Shown: one piece after another, positions 56,479-64,000 of the stretch
Position numbering within the stretch: the first letter of the stretch is position 1
How the letters are laid out: each line of letters begins with the position of its first letter
From: Rhynchospora pubera
Taxonomy: Eukaryota; Streptophyta; Magnoliopsida; Poales; Cyperaceae
DNA: 64,000 bases
Direction: 5' to 3'
NCBI GenBank assembly: GCA_028095005.1
Contig: CM051459.1
Location: 2,843,190-2,907,189 of the forward strand
Translations under genes and position numbers: made by a program
Notes under the pieces: model-generated
Databases searched by the model: none
The model's input: only the letters and a program-made list of their open reading frames with translations
Told to the model about the DNA's origin: nothing

Positions 56479-58011
56479 GATATAAATCCCTCTAATCTCC
56501 TCTATTCAGATATAAACCCCTCTAATTTTTAAAATCGGATATAAACCCCTCTAATCTTAGTTTGTTTGGTCATAGGCCCTTTTCATTAGTTTTAATCATA
56601 TTTTAATTAAAAAAAATTAAAATATCACTACTATGACTATTATACCCCTAACCTACACGTTCTGGGCAACGACGATTTGCTTTCCCGCTTTATCTCGCCT
56701 CCAGCGATTCATCTTTCCGAACCTGTAAGGAAAGATTTCTCATATGTGATTTTGCTAAATCCCTAGATACGTTTCTTTCCCTCTATCTTCTCATCTGTCT
56801 CTTTTCCTCTTTCTGTTGTCAAAGAATGGAGACACAAGAATTCAATGACGATTATTTCTCATCCTTGATTATTGAGCAAGGTTCTCAAAATAAAGTTAGG
56901 ATTTAATACTTTTGTTTGATCCAGAACTAGAATATGGAATGTAAGCATGTGAGTGAGAAGCTTGTAATACTTTTGTTTTATCAAACTATTTACTGTGTGT
57001 CAGGGAGAAGCATGGATGCTAGACGTGTTAATTAATGTCGGGATCTAAATATAATACTGTACTTTTTTTATTTATGAGTCATGGATTCATGTTATTCTGG
57101 TTTCAATTTGTCAGCTACAAAAATTAAAAGCAACCTGGCTTCAAGGCATAAGCTATCTCTATATTGGAGAGTAAATTTATTCCAGCAACTGTCAAATTTT
57201 CTAGCACATGATCAACTGGACCTTGCCAGAATCCTTATGAGCAAAGCCTTTATGAAATTTTACTTAAATAACTTTGATGAAAACTACAATTAATTTAGTA
57301 TTTTGAGATTGGATGTATCGGTGAGAGTTCAAAAATTTAATGAAAGGGCGCTTAATTTTATACTGGTACACATTGATAGCAGAGTTGTTTCAGGTTAATT
57401 TTGTCAAATTAAGAACTTATTCATATACCGACAATCAAATAATGTCGAGAATGTTAAACCTGAAGTACATGGCTTTGACAAATTTTATACTGGTACGTTC
57501 ACTATCCTGAAGCCAATGGGTGGTACGTTCACTATCCTTAAACAATGTTTGAGGTACACTGGTACAACTTAAATTGTCGACATTGTTTAATTCATGTACC
57601 AATATAAATTTTATATCTTAGCTTTTAAGGAGCATATGGTGAACTTAATTTCATACTAGTTCGTTCACTACGACATAATTTAGAAAGTAAGAACCATTTA
57701 TATATGCAAGGCAAATGGCTTTTGCAAAAAACAAACGTGAAAGTTAGGTGTTCAACGGAGATGAAATGAAGTGACTCGTGCAAAGAAAGGGCTAGAAAAG
57801 AAAAAGCGGGCATGTGGGGCAGTTCAGGGCTGGTCAAGTTATGGGTATAATAGTCATAGTAGTGATATTTTAATTTTTTTTAATTAAAATATGATTAAAA
57901 CTAATGAAAAGGGCCTATGACCAAACAAATTAAGATTAGAGGGGTTTATATCCGATTTTAAAGATTAGAGGGGTTTATATCTGAATAGAGGAGATTAGAG
58001 GGGTTTATATC
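56479..58011. mobile_element. Mutator-like element with ~173-bp terminal inverted repeats
   Basis: The left arm (56479 to about 56651) and right arm (about 57839-58011) are near-identical inverted copies. Each begins with GATATAAACCCCTCTAATCT-type units repeated three times, then GGTCATAGGCCCTTTTCATT. Long arms and a non-coding, host-like interior of about 1.2 kb fit a non-autonomous Mutator-like element. I could not confirm a 9-bp target duplication, so the exact ends are uncertain. No transposase is present. Confidence 0.68.
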
Positions 58012-58527
58012 TTCAGTGTTTCTTTTTTGAATATTAACCAATAGGTGTTTATTATGAACATTAAATGCAACTGATCATAAGCGGCCAAACTACAATAAAT
58101 CAGTAGGCGATGTCAGTCATTCTAAATTTTAAGAACTGTATCTTCTTTAGTACTAATATACATATGATTGTCCAGCAACAAGTAATTTGGTCAACTTCTA
58201 AATATTTAAATATTATTACTGTATCTTTATTTTGCACGAATCCACAGGATATTTTCATTTAAAACAATGTTGGAGATACGTTAGAATTCAAGTATTTTCG
58301 TGTGCATCGTTTGAACATATATAATGTATAGCAAATCACATTATAACTTGCTGCATTAATTATAGAAGTTAAAACAAGAGTGCAATTTATGACACAACGT
58401 ACTCCCCTCAACTCCCCTCCGTATCCTTTTAAATAGCACGGCTTGATCACTTTTCCTTCACGTCAGATTTCTTCCATAACAAAGCCTTATACATCAATCT
58501 CCTCCTAACTATCAAAAACATCTTCAA
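58012..58527. other. Upstream region of the third protease copy
   Basis: AT-rich. TTTTAAATAGCACG at 58427-58440 is a plausible TATA region about 95 bp before the ATG. Nothing else is recognised. Confidence 0.4.
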
Positions 58528-60190
58528 ATGGGGTTGTTTCTTCTATTTTTCATTGCTTTGTACCTGAGAAATTCCAGTGCAACAAACAATATGACTGGTT
58601 TTAGCTTGGAACTGGTTGATAGGGATTCCATCGACTCTTCTTATCACAGTAAAAATTTCACAAATGCTGAAAAACTTGACGAGATAATCAGGTCATCTCA
58701 AGCCAGAATAAATTGGCTTAATATCGAGATTATCAACCAAGAATCAATCACAAGTGATGGCACTTCAGCCAACAGTAGATCATCTTGAGAATCGTTATGT
58801 TGCGAAGCTTCACATCAGTAAGGACAGAATACCGCAGAACATGTACTTTGACACAGCAAGCGACCTAACCTGGATTCAGTGCCATCATTGTGCCTCGTGT
58901 TATCCTCAAGAGAAGCCATTTTATTGGCCTGATGCCTCCAAGACATTTCAACCTCTCCGATGTAATCATCCGTATTGTAACGCTAAAAACTGCAGGAATG
59001 TTGGTTGTCGGTTTTCACATAGGTATTATATATTTTTATGATCATCAAAATATAACCTACCATTAATTCATGAGCTTGACGTGTTGTGGGGTTGAAAAAC
59101 AAGGCCGTACAGTGAAATTTTAACTTGAATATTAATGGGGAAAAAAACTATCATGCTTATTGATGTTCCAAATTGGACGGTAAGTTCTTACCAGATAAAT
59201 TTAAAGGTTTAGCTTCTCGATTAATTATTTATCATAATATAAAATTGACCTTCTTTCAGTTATTTGGATAAAACTTCCGTTGAAGGTAACTATGCAACTG
59301 AGCATTTTGATGGCATAGATGGCGTCATTTTTGGCTGTGCACGAAAGACAAGCAGAAACTTTTTCGGAGATGATGGGAAATCAGTGCGCATAGCAGGGCT
59401 TCTTGCCATGGACGCATCGCCAAGATCTTTTGTCATGCAGCTAGCTAGGTATATGTGCTGAATTTTTACTTTTGTGTGTCTAAAATTTAATGCATATGCT
59501 TTTTTTTATTATTTATTAAGGTTTCTTTAATTTTATTTAACTTGGTCGCATAATAAAGACATACTATAAAATTCTAGGCACACGCAAGGCCGGTTCTCGC
59601 ATTGCTTTGTGCCGGATTTTGCAAAATCAACCAGTTACCTTCGATTTGGGAGCAACGCCGTCGACAATCCAAATTATCGAAGAACCCAAATCATAAGAAC
59701 ACCTTATAACTTGTATTATGTAAAGTTGAATGACATTAGCGTGAATGGCCAACACCTCAACTTTCCAAGGGGAACCTTCGATTTAAAGGCCAATGGAGAA
59801 GGTGGTTGCATATTCGACTCCGGTTCAACGGTGACGGCAATCAGTCCAGCTGCATACAAAGTAGTTGAGGCCGCATTTATAAATTACTTCACAGGGTATG
59901 GACTGAAACCAACCTCTAAAGGGGGGAAGCGTTCGCAGCTCTGCTACAAAACGCGTGGTCGGTTCAAGCAATTTCCTTCAATGACTCTCCATTTTCAAGG
60001 AGCAGATCTCCAGTTAGAGTCATTTAACGTTTTTTACCATGGGAGCGACAATGAAGTTTGCCTTTTGATTATGCCAATTGCGGATACTACAATAATTGGC
60101 GTTGCAATGCAGATGGATTTGAGAGTTGTGTATGACCTCAACAACTGGGTGATTAGTTTCGGTAGAGAAAGGTGTGCTTACAGAGCATAA
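58528..60190 (+). pseudogene. Diverged nepenthesin-type aspartic protease, probably broken
   Basis: Exons 58528-59022, 59260-59448 and 59578-60190 can be joined at GT-AG sites. The start (MGLFLLFFIALYL) is signal-peptide-like and is followed by TGFSLELVDRDS, as in the family. Around 58750-58785 the frame must shift by one base to continue into HLENRYVAKLHI, and no intron is possible there. The first active-site motif reads FDTASDLTWIQC, with Ala in place of the near-invariant Gly of DTG. The second, FDSGSTVTAIS, is normal. The region around VIFGCA is shorter than in the copies at 9-19 kb. The C-terminal half (LYYVKLNDISVNGQ... to FGRERCAYRA) is clean. It may be a recent pseudogene or a non-catalytic homologue if the frameshift is a sequencing error. 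It is a distant relative of the two copies near 9-19 kb. Confidence 0.78.
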
Positions 60191-61529
60191 TCATTAATTA
60201 AGGCTCTGTTCTCTTGTGTAGTTTATTGAAATAACGAGTAACGAGTAATGAATGAATAATGCTGAGCATGTTCGTTTAATTATAGTGTCAAAACTTAATT
60301 TTTTTATTTTGTCCAGCGAATAGCTGATGCGTAGTGGTGAGCATTTGCCATAGCCCATAAGAAATAATGCATAGCAGATATATACATCTATATTAGTTTC
60401 TTTTTTTTTTTTTTTTTTTTACTTATTTGGTAGTTTGCAGTCCATGAGGAATATATCTCAAATGCAACGAGGTATCAGAATACCATTTTTTAACAATTTT
60501 TCATACCAAAGTATTTAGAAGTTTAATCAATAATTTTTTTATTATATAATTTCAATCACTATTATCTAAATCTAATTGTAACAATTTCTTAAGCACGCAG
60601 TGTTTCAAAAATTATATAAAGTAATCAAATATGAATTATTTTAAAAATATGAGTTTAAAATTAGTAATTTTTATATAATATAAACACCTAAAAACTCCAA
60701 CACGGACAAAATTATCAAATTACGACTAATTTATAAGCCCTAAATTAACTAGCACAAAAAGCTCTCTATTCTTCGCTCTAAAATGCACGCTATTGTTGTC
60801 CTAAAAACTACATTAGCTAAAGCGGCAGGTTCGAAATCCGGCTCGGGGATCTCTCATAGACATTTAATTTAAAAATAAATTGGGTGGCTTAGACCTCCAA
60901 TTTATCTTCAAAAAAACATTAGCTAAAGCGATCCGAGCAGCCGCTGTTTTAAAAAATACGCTGGCGCCGATTGAGTAAAGGAATACAACTACCAATTATT
61001 TTGGTTTTGGAATTCTTGAAAAAAAAAAAGATCCACTTAGTGTGAAAGAAAAAAAAAAACAAAAATGAGAATCCACATAAACTTGGACGTACGGACCTCC
61101 ACATATACCAAATGTTTTTTTTTTTTATAATTGTGGACATACATATCATCTGATCGATCCCTTTAGTCCATGATGACTTCTAAAAATGAAGGGAAATAAC
61201 ACCCAGTCAACCATCCATTCCTCTTGATCCTATAATATATTTGTTTAACTTACCTTTTTAATTTTCTATGGCCTTTGGCCCATCAATTCCCTTGTAATTT
61301 GTCTCTTTCTTAAAAGAAATATTACTCTTTTTTTCCGACTTATTTGAAGGGGCAAAAATGTGATAAAATCATAAAACGAATAAAATTTAACAAGTTTTAT
61401 AGTTAATGAAGAATCGGATACAACATGATATGCTACACAAAAAAAAAAAATCTAAAATAGAAAAGAGAGTATGAAATGTAAATTTCAAACCCTCAAACAT
61501 AATTTCCAAGGTATCTTTGTCGACATTTT
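60191..61529. other. Intergenic DNA, AT-rich, with one short SINE
   Basis: Apart from the SINE at 60825-60915 and T or A runs (60403-60420, 61019-61030, 61439-61450) I see nothing coding. Confidence 0.5.
60825..60915 (+). mobile_element. 5'-truncated SINE with target duplication
   Basis: It is flanked by an exact 15-bp repeat ACATTAGCTAAAGCG (60810-60824 and 60916-60930). It begins with a B-box-like GGTTCGAAATCC and ends in CTTCAAAAAA. No A-box is present, so the 5' end is missing. Confidence 0.7.
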
Positions 61530-62687
61530 TTACTTGTCAGATTGTTCTGATTGTTCACTAACCGGAGTCTCTTCTACAATTTTTTCCTCTACAGTAGGTA
61601 CCTCTGTATTTGCGATCTCAGTTGCTGCTGTCTCGTTCGACTCAGGTGATGTCACTCCACTGGATTCAACTAGAACTCCTATACAGCCCAACAAAAAAAA
61701 AAAAAAAGTTTGGAAGTTAATTTATGTACAGAAATTGCGCATTTTCTGCAGTACTATATGGACCAACATTCTGAACATAACAGAGAAAAACACAGTTTAA
61801 TTTAATATAAAGGAGGTGGTTAGAGAAAATCAATTAGCGATCTTCGTGTGTGGACGTGTATGTGTGTATGTTATTGCAATCCAATAATTCCTCGGTTACA
61901 GAGACTCAATCGACACAATTGTATTGGTTAGAACTAATTAATACGGAGTGCTGCTTATAGAAAATAATAAGCTTAAATTGAGTAGGGTTATGCATAATTA
62001 TGAGCTGAATTTTGAGTTAAACGTGTGTAAAATGTCAAATTTCAAATCTAAAAAAATATGTTTACCGTCGTCCTCCTCAGATATGATTTGTTCTTTGTTT
62101 GTAGATGCTTCCGCAATCACTGTGGAATCCTTGATCTCTTCAGTGGCATTGTTATCAACGGGCGCTTGTTCTCGGCTTGCCTCATCGGTTGTTGATGAAT
62201 CAACGGGCGATGCTTCATCAAGCTTGACCACCGTAGTTTCGCCTTCTTCTTGTATTGAGTCAATTTGTTTAGACTCAGCTGGAGTCTCATCATTTGTTTT
62301 AACAACTACCACCTCATCCTCGACTTTGGGTTCAGCCGCTGTCTCTGTCTCGAATTTAGGGATTTCTTTGGCCTCATCAGTTTTCTCTTCAACTTTTTCA
62401 ACAACTTGGACTTTCTCCTCAGGCGCCAACTCTTTCGGGGTTTCAGTTTTATCTTTAGAATTTTGAGGGACTTCAGTTTTATCCTCAGCTTTTTTGGGGG
62501 ATACAATTTTCTCCTCGGTCTTTACCGGATTATTCGTAGTCTTTTGAACCTCTGCGGCAGTCGATTCGGGTGGTGTGGCTGAAGATGATTGACTGGTGGA
62601 GATGCCCGATTTTCTTCTGAAAAGTGAACGCTTCTTCGTCAGGGTATTGGCAGTCGCCACCTCCTCTTTCGAGTTACCGCAACCCAT
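61530..62687 (-). CDS. Small acidic protein with an N-terminal myristoylation/palmitoylation motif
   Basis: Exon 1 is 62687-62066 and exon 2 is 61678-61530. The intron (62065-61679) splits a Gly codon and has good GT-AG ends; the spliced product is 256 aa. It starts MGCGNSKEEV: Gly2 with Ser6 fits N-myristoylation and Cys3 fits palmitoylation, so attachment to the plasma membrane or endomembranes is likely. A basic patch (LTKKRSLFRRKSG) follows. The rest is very rich in Glu, Lys, Thr, Pro and Val with irregular EEK/KVE-type repeats and is probably disordered or partly coiled. I recognise no catalytic domain. If exon 1 is read without splicing it ends after 229 aa, with an AT-rich tail that looks intronic. 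Function unknown. Confidence 0.75.
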
Positions 62688-64000
62688 TGCTAATGACCAA
62701 AAACAAAAATTAATTTAGGGGGAGGAAGATTAATTGGATGGAGGTGGAGAGAGGAGATAGAAATTAGGGTTTAGGTTGATGACTTTAAATAGCAATATGA
62801 CAACTGGGTTTGAGAAGGATTTATAATAGTTCAAGTTTGGCTGTCAACCTGTTATGGGGGGGTTGCGAACAAACAAGCAATGGTAACAATGTTGTGAGAT
62901 ATTATTTGTTTGTGAGATTCTGTTGCAATGAATTTTGTTATGGTATTGGTTGGTGCCACTATTTTTAGCGTAACGTGTCGAGTTTTCTGTTTCTGCCAAA
63001 ATATTTCCATTCTTAGGCAGTTTATTGTTATTTCATAATAATTATAAAAAAAATATTAAGGAAAAACTCTTCAAAAAAAGAATGCTATTTGAAAAATGAG
63101 GACATTTTAGTCTGTTGTTTCACAATAAATGGTGAAATCATATATAGAGTTCTTCGTAACATTAACAGGATTTGTGCTATTAACAGGCTTTGTTTCACAA
63201 GAAAATATTTACTCTGCTTGTATTTGGTTATGAACGACATAATATTAACATATTGATGAGCGGAGTGGGGAGATAATAATCCCGTGGGCTAAGATTAAGA
63301 CGCCATCTCAAATTTAGAATTTGATGACATGAATGATGAATCGCTAATTTAATTGAATTCAACTAACACCCAAATCCAAACTGGGGACAATATAATAAAT
63401 CCAAATTATACTTATACATCTCGGATGGGCTCTAAGGGCAGGCTCATTTTTCAAAGTAAATACCTTTTAGGTCCAGGTGGCATAAGTCCTGCCTAGCCCA
63501 GCCTGACTTAGCTTTAAGTGCCTGTCTGGCTTTGTCTCAAGCTTTCAAAGCAGTTTTGCAGGGACAGCCTTGCCCTTGTTAAAGAGTTTCAGGTCTTTGA
63601 GCATTGCATATATGAAGGGATTTAATTTCCTTTCCCAAAAAAAAAAACAAAACAAAACAAAAAAAAAGAAGAGCGCCTGACAATAGCAAGTAACACTAAT
63701 GTTATATTATTATATTGTTGCAAATTTGAGGCTAATTTAGTCCTTAATTCTCTCTATTTCGCTCTAAGGATTGTCTCCTTAAAAGAATTGCCATATTTTG
63801 TTAATTCATTGCAGAATTAGCACACCAACAGGTAAATATTATTGTTGAGTAAATTGGGATCAGTTGTTAGTATTATTACGATGTGTGATTAGGATAAAAA
63901 GAGGAAATGATTGATATCTAAATTTGCCATTTTGTGATATGGCTTTGAATTGTGCTTAATTATAGTGTATTTAGATGTGATTTTTGTCCACTGGATTGTA
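62688..64000. other. Upstream region of the acidic-protein gene and intergenic DNA
   Basis: A TATA-like TATTTAAAG (minus strand CTTTAAATA, 62784-62792) lies about 100 bp upstream of the ATG at 62687 and may be its promoter. The stretch 63410-63600 is less AT-rich but has no open frame I can assign. Confidence 0.4.

Noticed and set aside
61948..62466. 172-aa Ser/Val-rich plus frame
   Set aside because: It is the antisense shadow of the Glu/Lys/Thr-rich minus-strand gene; the minus frame has the MGCGNS start and valid splice sites.

Overview
This is plant nuclear DNA. The genes have GT-AG introns in AT-rich surroundings and belong to plant families: PPR, nepenthesin-type aspartic protease, F-box, dirigent and V-ATPase subunit B. 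The transposons are plant types as well: Tat-lineage Gypsy, a Copia-type element with an initiator-Met primer site, Mutator-like elements and Ac-like hAT elements. The PPR gene is strongly GC-rich at its 5' end and AT-rich at its 3' end, and the dirigent protein is of a kind I associate with monocots. I therefore lean towards a non-grass monocot, but this is inference and no species is claimed.

Layout. 1-1440: a Mutator-like element with long terminal inverted repeats that carries a piece of a cation/calcium exchanger gene (Pack-MULE). 1440-9200: intergenic DNA with three hAT-type elements and a PPR gene (4677-6191, minus). 9220-19045: two neighbouring aspartic protease genes (minus). The first looks intact; the second is split by a 3.5-kb LTR element with apparently identical LTRs and a perfect 5-bp target duplication. 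20346-33126: a 12.8-kb Tat-lineage Gypsy element read on the minus strand. It has gag-protease-RT, an archaeal-type second RNase H, an integrase, three tandem-repeat arrays and an antisense 770-aa ORF with a likely spliced leader. 33501-35130: a decayed F-box/LRR gene containing a SINE. 38083-38205: a possible small membrane peptide. 39988-41629: a four-exon F-box gene (minus). 42000-47950: mostly small transposons, plus a two-exon dirigent gene (44711-45482). 48370-54657: V-ATPase subunit B, 14 coding exons and one 5'UTR intron. 55300-58011: two more inverted-repeat elements. 58528-60190: a third, diverged and probably broken aspartic protease. 61530-62687: a two-exon gene for a putatively acylated acidic protein (minus).

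How it fits together. There is no operon-like or pathway grouping. V-ATPase subunit B is a housekeeping gene. The two protease genes at 9-19 kb are a tandem pair and the 58-kb gene is a distant relative. Most of the structure comes from transposon activity: at least six hAT copies with recognisable 8-bp target duplications, two young LTR elements, two Mutator-like elements and three tRNA-type short elements. Several insertions hit or carry pieces of genes. All exon boundaries were chosen by eye from GT-AG sites, frame continuity and family resemblance; no search or transcript data were used.
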